Part shown: positions 45,882 through 54,550 of the stretch, in pieces | Layout: each line of letters starts with the position of its first letter | Position numbering within the stretch: position 1 is the stretch's first letter | Source of the DNA: Selenomonadales bacterium | GTDB taxonomy: Bacteria > Bacillota > Negativicutes > Selenomonadales > Selenomonadaceae | Assembly (NCBI GenBank): GCA_900769615.1 | Contig: CAAGHH010000001.1 | Span: 186,001-250,000 of the forward strand | Length of the DNA: 64,000 nucleotides | Direction of reading: 5' to 3' | Program-made: the position numbers and the translations under genes | Notes under the pieces: model-generated | What the model was told of the DNA's origin: nothing | Seen by the model: only the letters and a program-made list of their open reading frames with translations | The model's database searches: none

Positions 45882-47798
45882 ATGCCAATGGAAACCGCGA
45901 TAAATGCAGGGGTTCGTCCCGTAGATCGCCCGCAAACAGCCGGCAAGGCTGACGGTGTTACTCGTCAGGATAGTGGCAGTACGGCGTCAGCCTTTATGCC
46001 GAAAACCAATGTGGCTATTGAAACTGCTATCGGCGATATGGCTGGGATTTTGAATAAAATAGCTAGCAGTCAGGTTGAAGCAGCGGAAAAAATGCCTGAA
46101 GAATTGCAAAAAATGTTGCAAAATGTATTAAAGCAGGCATTTTCGTTGCCTGAAACATTAGGCCAAGGTTTAGGCAGTACTATTGAAAGCCAGCGTTTTA
46201 CCTTAGATCAGCTCAGTGCTTTTTCCCGGATGCTATCGCAGCTAGGCAACTTAGCAGAAAATGGTATCAGGTCTGGTGCTAGTGATGAAGTGCAAACACT
46301 TTTAACTAATTTAAAAAATCTAGTAAGCATTACAGATGCTAAGGATTTTGAACCGGTGCTTTTAACCAAAGCTGCCTTTGAATTGCTCGATAATAAAAAT
46401 TTTGCTGATTTGCCGAAGGCAATGCAGCAGCTGTTAGTAAGTTTGCAGCCACAGGGACAGGCAGAAATGGTGCCGGTAAATAATAATTCATTAGGCTTTT
46501 TAAAGCAGTTAGTAGAATATTTAATGCCACGCCCAGCAAGTGTCAATTTGCCAAATGCCCAGCAGTCAGCCAATAGCTCGCTGGCTGCTAACAATAGCAG
46601 TAATACTTTTCAAGCCGCCAATAATGCCGTTAGTCTGCCAGCTAATAATAGTTATGGCAATGATGCAGCTAAGACCGTGACATCCGAAAAGGTAAATGGC
46701 AGTAATGCTAAGCAGCCAGCTGATATGCCGGCAAAGGCTAGCGCTAGTGAAAATACAGCTGTTGCCGTAAAGGAAAATTCTTCGCAAACTAATATTAATA
46801 TTAACGGCGGCAAGCTAGACGCTACGTCAGCTAAAGTTCCAGGACAGAATACAAGCGGCATGAATGTGGTTAATAATGCTGCTGAAAAAAATAATGCCGC
46901 TAACGCAGCTGAACTACTTAATCAGTCAAAGGTAAATCATAATGTTATAGCTAATAAGACTGATGTTAGTCAAGAAGCAGCTGTTTATGGCAATAAAGCT
47001 GCGCCTGATAAGCCAGCAAATAACAACAGTTCCCAAATAGAACTTATGCAGCAGACAAAAATGGCATTGCTTAGTAAGACTTTAGAAAATACGCCTAAGC
47101 TGATGGACACATTAAAGTCATTAGCCAGATTTTTGTTAAATGATACAAACCTAACCACAGCTGAACAGGCTAAACTGCAAAACTTTATTGCTAGTGGACA
47201 GTCAGTGTTAAAAAATGAAGATGCTAAAGAGTTGCAAAATCTAATAAAACTTTGTCAAAACAATATTCCGGCTACGGTACAGCAGGCTGCCATTAAACAT
47301 GACCTGCCAGATTTACCTAGATTATGGGCGTTTATGCAGCTTTGCGATATGACGGTGGTCAAAAAGCTTAGTGCCAAGGCACTAAAAAAGGCTAGTCATG
47401 AAGTAGCGACCTTTGTACTAATGATGCGCAATTCTATTGAAGGTGATAATTCACTATTACCAGCTCAGCGGTCGCTTAATTTTATGCTGCCCATGTATAT
47501 GGGAGCTGATACAACTTATCCGACTTACATCCATGTTTATGACGAAAACAGGCAGGATAGAGAAACTGGTGTCAAGCAAAAAGAGACTTGGCTTAGAATA
47601 TGCTTTTTAACAGATAATATAGGTGCTGTAGAAATGACCTGCCGGGTTTATAATGGCAATCAGCTGGATATAAGACTGTTCTTTGCGAGCAGCAGTGTTG
47701 CCAAAGAGTTTCAAGCCGAAACGGCAGATATCAGAGCTTACTTGCGTCAATCAAGCTTACAGTTGAAAGAATTTAAGATAGGCGCAGCCGATAGTTAG
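45882..47798 (+). CDS. YlqG/FliK-like large protein with low-complexity middle
   Basis: A 638-aa protein with no signal peptide. Residues about 40-210 are helical; about 215-400 are low complexity, rich in Asn, Ala, Ser and Gln; the last 180 residues fold as a compact domain (PMYMGADTTYPTYIHVYDEN, then WLRICFLTDNIGAVEMTCRVY and LDIRLFFASS), similar in outline to the FliK C-terminal domain. Its place between rnhB and an FlhB-C-like gene corresponds to Bacillus ylqG. FliK and FlhB-C interact in flagellar export switching, so a related pairing is inferred. AAGGAAGGA precedes ATG 45882. Confidence 0.6.
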   Translation: MPMETAINAGVRPVDRPQTAGKADGVTRQDSGSTASAFMPKTNVAIETAIGDMAGILNKIASSQVEAAEKMPEELQKMLQNVLKQAFSLPETLGQGLGSTIESQRFTLDQLSAFSRMLSQLGNLAENGIRSGASDEVQTLLTNLKNLVSITDAKDFEPVLLTKAAFELLDNKNFADLPKAMQQLLVSLQPQGQAEMVPVNNNSLGFLKQLVEYLMPRPASVNLPNAQQSANSSLAANNSSNTFQAANNAVSLPANNSYGNDAAKTVTSEKVNGSNAKQPADMPAKASASENTAVAVKENSSQTNININGGKLDATSAKVPGQNTSGMNVVNNAAEKNNAANAAELLNQSKVNHNVIANKTDVSQEAAVYGNKAAPDKPANNNSSQIELMQQTKMALLSKTLENTPKLMDTLKSLARFLLNDTNLTTAEQAKLQNFIASGQSVLKNEDAKELQNLIKLCQNNIPATVQQAAIKHDLPDLPRLWAFMQLCDMTVVKKLSAKALKKASHEVATFVLMMRNSIEGDNSLLPAQRSLNFMLPMYMGADTTYPTYIHVYDENRQDRETGVKQKETWLRICFLTDNIGAVEMTCRVYNGNQLDIRLFFASSSVAKEFQAETADIRAYLRQSSLQLKEFKIGAADS

Positions 47799-47820
47799 TA
47801 TTAAAAATAAAGTAATACAC

Positions 47821-47878
47821 GTCCTTGATTAATAGACATAATAAGAATTATAATAATCATGAGGGACTTTTTTAGGCA
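47821..47878 (+). terminator. Hairpin between ylqG-like gene and ylqH
   Basis: GTCCTTGATTA and TAATCATGAGGGAC can pair imperfectly across an A/T loop, followed by TTTTTT. Probably a partial terminator. Confidence 0.5.
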
Positions 47879-47890
47879 GGTGATGTCAGC

Positions 47891-48235
47891 GTGTCAGATC
47901 AGGCAGATAGGAAAAATAGCGAGGCTGAGTCTCAGGTTAAAGCAACCGAAAATCAACAGGCAGTGGCATTAAAATATAATATGGAAAATGATCGTGCGCC
48001 ACGGGTTATTGCCAAAGGGCGCGGTTATGTTGCGGAAAATATTTTAGCAGCTGCGCAAAAAAACACCATACCGGTTTATCAAAATAAGACTTTAGTTAAT
48101 ATGCTGATGGCACTTGACATAGATCGGGAAATACCACCGGAATTATATCGTACCATAGCTGAGGTTATGGCACATGTTTATCGGCTTGATAAAAAAGCTA
48201 AACCGAAAGCTGATAGCAATAAAGAGTCCTTCTGA
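47891..48235 (+). CDS. Stand-alone FlhB C-terminal-like export-switch protein (YlqH/FhlX)
   Basis: A 114-aa soluble protein matching the cytoplasmic domain of FlhB/EscU: AVALKYNMENDRAPRVIAKGRGYVAENILAAAQKNTIPVYQNKTLVNML. The NPTH autocleavage site of true FlhB is replaced by NDRAPR, so it starts where the cleaved fragment would. No flagellar genes are in the window. It follows the FliK-like gene, a conserved pairing in Firmicutes. GTG 47891 with CAGGTGATG upstream. Function is not established. Confidence 0.85.
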   Translation: MSDQADRKNSEAESQVKATENQQAVALKYNMENDRAPRVIAKGRGYVAENILAAAQKNTIPVYQNKTLVNMLMALDIDREIPPELYRTIAEVMAHVYRLDKKAKPKADSNKESF

Positions 48236-48263
48236 AAATCTAAATAGCAAAGAAGGGCTGGTT

Positions 48264-48626
48264 ATGAATAATAAGATACTTGGTAATCAGGGTGAGCAGG
48301 CAGCAACGGATTTTTTGCTTAGCCAAGGCTATCATATTTGTGCGCGCAATTTTCGGGTTCCATTAGGTGAAATTGATATTGTAGCACGTCAAGGCAAGCT
48401 GCTGGTATTTGTTGAAGTAAAAACCCGTCGCAGTCTGAGTTATGGTACCCCGGCAGCTGCGGTTAATTATTATAAACAACAAAAGATTATCAAAGTCGCG
48501 CAATGTTTTTTAAGGCAGCAGCATCTAGCAATAGATTGCTGCTGTCGTTTTGATGTGATTGAGGTTTTACTGAAAAATGATGATAAATTTAGTATCAATC
48601 ATATAAAAGATGCCTTTGAAGCTTGA
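48264..48626 (+). CDS. yraN: YraN family (UPF0102) endonuclease-like protein
   Basis: A 120-aa Holliday-junction-resolvase-fold protein: NQGEQAATDFLLSQGY, NFRVPLGEIDIVARQGKLLVFVEVKTRRS (the GEIDIV...FVEVK nuclease core) and AVNYYKQQKI. ATG 48264 has AGAAGGG upstream; a frame beginning at 48174 lies inside ylqH. It is followed 25 bases on by comM, a very common pair in bacteria. The biological role remains unclear. Confidence 0.93.
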   Translation: MNNKILGNQGEQAATDFLLSQGYHICARNFRVPLGEIDIVARQGKLLVFVEVKTRRSLSYGTPAAAVNYYKQQKIIKVAQCFLRQQHLAIDCCCRFDVIEVLLKNDDKFSINHIKDAFEA

Positions 48627-48651
48627 TATATTTTAGTGGAGGTGTAATCTG

Positions 48652-50181
48652 ATGTTTGCACGTACATTTGGCGCAACAACATTAGGCGTTGATGGTTTGA
48701 TTATTGATGTAGAAGTGGATGCCGCGGCTGGGCTTCCAGGCTTTGAAATAGTTGGTTTAGCTAATGCGGCAGTCAAAGAATCAAAAGAACGGGTGCGGAC
48801 GGCTATTAAAAATTCTGGGGTAAGGTTAAGACAGGAAAAAGTAACGATAAATCTGGCTCCAGCTGATATCAGAAAAGACAGTTCAGGCTTAGACCTTCCG
48901 ATAGCGGTGGGGCTTTTAACTGCTTATGGCATTATTGAAGGTTATAGTACTGAAGGGGCACTATTTGCTGCTGAGCTTTCACTCGAAGGTGAGTGCCGAG
49001 CGGTTCATGGCGTACTTTCGATAGCTATAAAAGCCAAAGAAGCTGGTTTTAAAAAGCTGTTTGTGGCAGCTGGTAATGCTAATGAAGCATTATTAGTAGA
49101 AGGAATAGAGGTATTTGCACTCGACAATTTAAATCAATTAATACGGTTCCTGAATGGAGAAATAGAATTAACGGCAGCTAAAAGCAGTAGTGCGGCGGCT
49201 GAGCCACTGCCTTTAGTTACCGATGATTTTGCCGATGTGCAGGGACAGTTTCAAGCGAAAAGAGCTTTGGAAATTGCGGCTGCGGGCGGTCATAATGTTT
49301 TGCTTGTAGGTGTGCCTGGCTCCGGCAAGACGATGCTGGCTCGGCGTATGAGCACCATTTTGCCGGAGCTTTCACGAGAAGAAGCTTTGGAAGTAACCAA
49401 GATTTACAGCATAGCTGGGCTTTTGCCACATGGAGGCGGTTTAATCAGAAAACGACCATTTAGAAGTCCGCACCATACAATATCTATGACGGCAATGATA
49501 GGTGGCGGTTCGATTCCTCGACCAGGTGAAGTTACTTTGGCTCATAATGGTGTACTATTTTTGGATGAATTGCCAGAATTTAGCAAAAAATCACTCGAGG
49601 TTTTGCGTGAGCCCATAGAAGATCGACAAATAGTCGTAAGCAGAGTAAATGCTACCTTAAAATTTCCCTCAGCAGTGATATTTATAGCAGCAATGAATCC
49701 TTGTCCTTGTGGTTATTATGGTGATAAAGATTATAGCTGTGATTGTACAGATAATGAAATAAAGCGTTATACTAGCAAAATTTCCGGACCATTGCTTGAT
49801 AGAATTGATATTCATATTCGCGTGCCACGTGTAAAATATGATGAATTAACGTCAGTGAAAAAAGCTGAATCCTCGGCTAGTATCCGTGAGCGGGTAGTAA
49901 AGGCACGGAAAAAGCAGCAACAGCGGTTACAAAAATATGGTATTTATTGCAATGCGCAGATGAATCATGCAATTTTAAAACAGGAATGTCAGTTGACAAA
50001 AGCAGCCCAAACTCTTTTAGAGCAAGCCTTTAAAAAATTAAAATTATCGGCTCGTTCATACGATCGGATAATAAAGGTAGCGCAGACTATAGCTGATTTA
50101 AAAGGATTAGACCAAATAGACTCGCAGGAGCTAGCTGAAGCAGTGCAGCTGCGCAATGATTTGGGACTTAATTTGGAGTAA
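48652..50181 (+). CDS. comM: ComM/YifB-family AAA+ Mg-chelatase-like ATPase
   Basis: A 509-aa hexameric helicase-type AAA+ protein; in naturally transformable species ComM drives branch migration. N-terminal ChlI-like domain, Walker A GVPGSGKTMLARRM near residue 222, Walker B GVLFLDELPEF, and a zinc-site-like NPCPCGYYGD with CDC. The C-terminal Mg_chelatase_C ends LRNDLGLN. GGAGGTG precedes ATG 48652. Its presence alone does not prove competence. Confidence 0.93.
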   Translation: MFARTFGATTLGVDGLIIDVEVDAAAGLPGFEIVGLANAAVKESKERVRTAIKNSGVRLRQEKVTINLAPADIRKDSSGLDLPIAVGLLTAYGIIEGYSTEGALFAAELSLEGECRAVHGVLSIAIKAKEAGFKKLFVAAGNANEALLVEGIEVFALDNLNQLIRFLNGEIELTAAKSSSAAAEPLPLVTDDFADVQGQFQAKRALEIAAAGGHNVLLVGVPGSGKTMLARRMSTILPELSREEALEVTKIYSIAGLLPHGGGLIRKRPFRSPHHTISMTAMIGGGSIPRPGEVTLAHNGVLFLDELPEFSKKSLEVLREPIEDRQIVVSRVNATLKFPSAVIFIAAMNPCPCGYYGDKDYSCDCTDNEIKRYTSKISGPLLDRIDIHIRVPRVKYDELTSVKKAESSASIRERVVKARKKQQQRLQKYGIYCNAQMNHAILKQECQLTKAAQTLLEQAFKKLKLSARSYDRIIKVAQTIADLKGLDQIDSQELAEAVQLRNDLGLNLE

Positions 50182-50253
50182 ACAAGGATTTCACTATATG
50201 TTATAATTGCGTAATAGAATTTAATTTAATAAAGCAGAAGGTGAGAGCAGAAG

Positions 50254-52707
50254 GTGAAAACAGCAAGTGTTTTCGTAAATATTCCGGTAAAGAGCATAGC
50301 TAAAGCCTATACGTATCTAGTGCCAGCTGAATACGACTATGTTCAAGCTGGCTGGCGGGTATTGGTGCCGTTTGGTGGCCGCAAGGTAGAAGGCTTTATT
50401 TTAGCCACAGCTAATATGAATGAAACAGAATTGCAAGCGGCTTATAGTGGTGTAACCCTAAAGGATATACAGGGAGTAGTAGATGAGGAGAGCTGGTTTT
50501 CGGAAGCCATGATAAAAACGGCTAAGTGGCTGGCAAATTTTTATCTATGCTCGCTGGCAGAAATGATGCGGCTTTTTATGCCAGGCAAAAGCGGGCTGAA
50601 AATAAGTGTCAGGTATGATGCTGATGATATAAAAGAGGATCATATCTTATTGAATATGCCTCAGTATAGGGCAATTGTTACTTGGCTCAAAGAACATGGA
50701 CCAGCTAGTAAAAATGAGCTTAGGCTAGGACTTAGTGAAAAAGAAATATTTAATAGCAACGCTGATTTAACCGCTGCTTTAACTAAATTAATTAATTATA
50801 AATTAGTAACTAAGGATTATGCGGCAGCTAAAAGGGATAAGGCGTTAAAAGAAAAATGGCTGGTATTAAATAAAGCTTTAGATGCTGAGCTGCGGACCGA
50901 GTTTAAACGCAAACGAGCGCAGCTGAAGGCTATGGAAATTTTGGCGGCGGCACCAGCAATGACCATGCGACAGGCAGATTTAAAAGCACAGCAAGTTTCT
51001 GATCAAACCATCAGGAGTTTATGTGCTGCGGGCAAAGTAACGTTAAAGTATAAAAGAGTTTTGCGTGACAGCTATAAGGATGTAAAGGTTACCAGACAGG
51101 AACTTGCGTTGACAGCTGATCAGCAAAAAGCTATCAAAATGATGGAAAGCAGCATTTTGGCGCAGAAATATCAAGGCTTTTTATTAAAAGGTGTTACTGG
51201 CAGTGGTAAAACGCAGGTGTATATTGAGATGGCTAAAAAAGTCCGGCATAAAGACCGGCAGGTTATCGTGCTAGTGCCAGAAATTGCCCTTACGGGGCAG
51301 GTAGTTAGTGCCTTTAAGGCTTATTTTCCGCAAGATATTGTTGTTATGCATAGCAGGCTTTCCTTAGCTGAGAGAAATGATGCTATTATCAGGGTTCGCC
51401 GTCAGGAAGCTGGCATCGTCATAGGTGCGCGTTCGGCCCTTTTTACGCCAGTTGCGGATGCAGGACTAATCATCATTGATGAAGAACAGGATCTGTCATA
51501 TAAACAAGATGAATCCCCAAGGTATCATGCGCGGGTGGTAGCTGAGGAAATCGCTAAAATACATCAAGCTGTATTGTTATTAGGCAGTGCAACACCTTCG
51601 CTAGAAACATATTATCGAGCGAAACAGGGAGAGTTTACCCTTATTGATATGCCTAAGCGCATTGGCGATATGCCACTTCCAGTGGTGAAAAGTGTTGACA
51701 TGCGGCAAGAGCTTCGTCGTGGTAATCGTCATATTGTGTCCAATGCCTTGCGTGAGCTTATCGAGCAGACAATTGCTAAAAAAAAGCAGCTGATAATTAT
51801 GCTTAATCGGCGTGGCTTTTCGACCTTTGTCATGTGCCGTTCGTGTGGTGAAGTCATAAAATGCAAGGAATGTGGTTTGCCGCTTGTTTATCATAAAAGT
51901 GGCAAATTAGCTTGTCATCACTGCGATATAAGTGAAAAAGTTCCTGAGGTTTGTCCTAAATGTGGCAGTCGTTATATAAAATATTTTGGTTCCGGAACGG
52001 AAAAATTAGAGCAGGAACTTCAGGAAATCGTGCCATCAGCGCGGGTTATCAGAATGGATCGGGATACTACCAGCCGCAAGTTTGCGCATCAGGATATTTT
52101 AAATAAATTCCGGCGGCATGAATATGATATTTTACTAGGGACACAAATGGTAGCTAAAGGACATGATATACCGGATGTCACGGCAGTGGGGATAATAAGT
52201 GCTGACTCAGCGCTGAATATGCCGGATTTTCGGGCATCGGAGCGCACCTTTATGCTGATAACGCAGACCGCAGGCCGGGCAGGACGGCATAGTGAGCAGG
52301 GGAAGGTTATTATTCAGACCTATAATCCCGAGCATTATGCGGTAACTTGTGGTATGGCGCAGGATTATGAAGGTTTTTATGAAAAAGAATTATTCATGCG
52401 GCAGCAAATGTTTTATCCTCCTTATAGCCGTTTGCTGAAATTATTATTTCAGCATGAAGATGAAAACAAAGCAAAGGCTAATGCAGAACAATTAGCAGCT
52501 GACTTTGAACGCTGTTTTGCTGGTGATGATGGACAGCAGTTAGCAGGACCAGCGCCGGCGGTTATTGCTTGCTTGCGTGGCATATACCGTTATGTGCTGT
52601 TGATAAAAACGGCTGATATAGCTAAGGTTCAGCAATTTTTGCGGGAACAAAAAATAAATTTGCGCAATGATATAGCGATTGATATTGACCCAATATCTAC
52701 GCTTTAA
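50254..52707 (+). CDS. priA: Primosomal replication restart helicase PriA
   Basis: Reloads the replisome at collapsed forks. The 817-aa protein has a 3' DNA-binding domain (VFVNIPVKSIAKAYTYLVPA), winged helix, Walker A GVTGSGKTQVY, GARSALF, and the zinc-binding cysteines CRSCG, CKECG, CHHC, CPKCG between helicase lobes, then FGSGTEKLEQEL and GTQMVAKGHD. Motif II reads DEEQ (residues 409-412) rather than the usual DEEH. GTG 50254 is the chosen start with AGAAGG upstream. Confidence 0.95.
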   Translation: MKTASVFVNIPVKSIAKAYTYLVPAEYDYVQAGWRVLVPFGGRKVEGFILATANMNETELQAAYSGVTLKDIQGVVDEESWFSEAMIKTAKWLANFYLCSLAEMMRLFMPGKSGLKISVRYDADDIKEDHILLNMPQYRAIVTWLKEHGPASKNELRLGLSEKEIFNSNADLTAALTKLINYKLVTKDYAAAKRDKALKEKWLVLNKALDAELRTEFKRKRAQLKAMEILAAAPAMTMRQADLKAQQVSDQTIRSLCAAGKVTLKYKRVLRDSYKDVKVTRQELALTADQQKAIKMMESSILAQKYQGFLLKGVTGSGKTQVYIEMAKKVRHKDRQVIVLVPEIALTGQVVSAFKAYFPQDIVVMHSRLSLAERNDAIIRVRRQEAGIVIGARSALFTPVADAGLIIIDEEQDLSYKQDESPRYHARVVAEEIAKIHQAVLLLGSATPSLETYYRAKQGEFTLIDMPKRIGDMPLPVVKSVDMRQELRRGNRHIVSNALRELIEQTIAKKKQLIIMLNRRGFSTFVMCRSCGEVIKCKECGLPLVYHKSGKLACHHCDISEKVPEVCPKCGSRYIKYFGSGTEKLEQELQEIVPSARVIRMDRDTTSRKFAHQDILNKFRRHEYDILLGTQMVAKGHDIPDVTAVGIISADSALNMPDFRASERTFMLITQTAGRAGRHSEQGKVIIQTYNPEHYAVTCGMAQDYEGFYEKELFMRQQMFYPPYSRLLKLLFQHEDENKAKANAEQLAADFERCFAGDDGQQLAGPAPAVIACLRGIYRYVLLIKTADIAKVQQFLREQKINLRNDIAIDIDPISTL

Positions 52708-52776
52708 GCCAGGCTGGCTTTGTGTTATAATACAAGGTGTGTTTTTAGACGAATAACATCTATGGATGGTGATAAA

Positions 52777-53067
52777 ATGAAAGTTACTAAAGAAGATTTG
52801 CAAAATGTAGCTGTCCTTTCCCGTTTGTCGATTCCGGCAGAGCAGGAAGAAAAATATCTAGGTCAGCTTGATGAGTTTTTGACCTATGTTGAAAATCTGG
52901 CTGCTATTGATACGGAAAATGTTGAACCGACAACTTACGCACTTCCTATGCAGAACGTGTTCAGGGAAGATGAAGTAAAAGAGTCGCTCGATCGTGATGA
53001 GGCATTGCTTAATGCGCCGCTTAAAGAAGACGGTTATTTCAAGGTGCCAAAGGTACTCGAGGACTGA
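52777..53067 (+). CDS. gatC: Asp/Glu-tRNA(Asn/Gln) amidotransferase subunit C
   Basis: A 96-aa linker subunit of GatCAB, which amidates misacylated Glu-tRNA(Gln) and/or Asp-tRNA(Asn). Motifs: VLSRLSIPAEQEEKYLGQLDEFLTYVENL and DTENVEPTTYALPMQNVFREDEV. ATG 52777 is preceded by GGATGGTGA. gatA starts 13 bases after it. Confidence 0.95.
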   Translation: MKVTKEDLQNVAVLSRLSIPAEQEEKYLGQLDEFLTYVENLAAIDTENVEPTTYALPMQNVFREDEVKESLDRDEALLNAPLKEDGYFKVPKVLED

Positions 53068-53080
53068 GGGAGGAAATAGC

Positions 53081-54550
53081 GTGAATTTATATGAGCAGCC
53101 GGCACATGTCCTGCATGATATGCTGGTCAATAAAGAAATTACTAGCGTAGAACTAACTGAGGCCGTTTTAAGTCGTATAGACGAGGTGGAAGGCGAAGTA
53201 AAAGCGTACCTTACGCTTACGCGTGAGGAAGCATTGGCCAAGGCCAAGGCCGTTGACGAAAAAATTGCCCGTGGTGAAAAAATTTCCTTTTTGGAAGGCA
53301 TTCCTGGGGCTATCAAAGATAATATTTGCACTAAAGGCGTAAAAACTACTTGTGCTTCGAAAATATTAGAGCATTTTGTGGCTCCTTATGATGCAACCGT
53401 TATGACCAAGCTCAAAGAGGAGAACACCGTAATTTTAGGCAAGACTAATCTTGATGAATTTGCTATGGGCGGTTCGACGGAAAATTCGGCGTATTATCCG
53501 ACCCATAATCCTTGGAATACTGAATGTGTACCAGGTGGCTCATCGGGTGGCAGTGCAGCGTCAGTAGCAGCTGGCACAGCTATCTGGGCACTTGGTTCTG
53601 ATACGGGCGGCAGCATCCGTCAGCCAGCATCTTTTTGTGGTGTAGTAGGTTTAAAGCCGACTTATGGCCGGGTTTCGCGTTATGGACTGGTAGCCTATGC
53701 ATCATCGCTTGATCAAATTGGACCAATAACGCGTGATGTAACTGACTGCGCTAATGTATTAAACGTTATCGCCGGCTATGATGAAATGGATTCAACCTCT
53801 AGCACGGCTGAGGTTCCTGATTTTACTAAGGCCTTGGTTGAAGATGTTAAAGGTCTTAAAATTGGTCTGCCGAAAGAATATTTCGTTAAAGGTATGGATA
53901 GTGAAGTTGAGCAGACGATAAGAAAGGCTATTGAAAAGTACCAGGAATTAGGCGCTGAAATCGTTGATATTTCCTTGCCACATACCGATTATGCTATTTC
54001 CACGTATTATCTCATCGCGCCAGCCGAGGCGGCAACTAACTTGCAGCGCTATGATGGTGTAAGCTATGGTGAGCGCGTAGAAAGTGATGATTTGGTATCA
54101 ATGATGACCAAGACCCGCAGCGAAAAATTCGGTGATGAGGTCAAACGCCGCATCGTTATCGGTAACTATGCTCTTTCGGCTGGTTATTATGATGCTTATT
54201 ATTTAAAAGCAATGAAGGTACGGACGCTGGTTGCCAAGGATTATGCCGAAGCCTTTAAGAAGGTTGACGTTATTATGGCACCAGTAGCACCGACAACGGC
54301 TTATAAGATTGGTTCGATGATTAGCGATCCTTTGCAAATGTATTTGCAGGATGCCTGCACCGTTCCTTTGAACCTTGCCGGACTTCCTGGTATTTCGCTG
54401 CCATGTGGTTTTAGCAGTCAAGGAATGCCAATAGGACTTCAGATAATCGGCAAGGCACTTGATGAAGCGACTATTATTCGGGCGGCTTATACCTATGAGC
54501 AGAGCCAGAAATTTCATAACGAGATGGCCAAGCTGGGAGGAAACAAGTAA
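53081..54550 (+). CDS. gatA: Glutamyl-tRNA(Gln) amidotransferase subunit A
   Basis: Amidase subunit that frees ammonia from glutamine; 489 aa. The Ser-cisSer-Lys triad is visible: Lys in GAIKDNICTKG, cis-Ser in GGSSGGSAASVAAG and nucleophile Ser in SDTGGSIRQPASFCG. GGGAGG lies 9 bases before GTG 53081. Its stop overlaps the ATG of gatB by one base (TAATG). Confidence 0.97.
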   Translation: MNLYEQPAHVLHDMLVNKEITSVELTEAVLSRIDEVEGEVKAYLTLTREEALAKAKAVDEKIARGEKISFLEGIPGAIKDNICTKGVKTTCASKILEHFVAPYDATVMTKLKEENTVILGKTNLDEFAMGGSTENSAYYPTHNPWNTECVPGGSSGGSAASVAAGTAIWALGSDTGGSIRQPASFCGVVGLKPTYGRVSRYGLVAYASSLDQIGPITRDVTDCANVLNVIAGYDEMDSTSSTAEVPDFTKALVEDVKGLKIGLPKEYFVKGMDSEVEQTIRKAIEKYQELGAEIVDISLPHTDYAISTYYLIAPAEAATNLQRYDGVSYGERVESDDLVSMMTKTRSEKFGDEVKRRIVIGNYALSAGYYDAYYLKAMKVRTLVAKDYAEAFKKVDVIMAPVAPTTAYKIGSMISDPLQMYLQDACTVPLNLAGLPGISLPCGFSSQGMPIGLQIIGKALDEATIIRAAYTYEQSQKFHNEMAKLGGNK

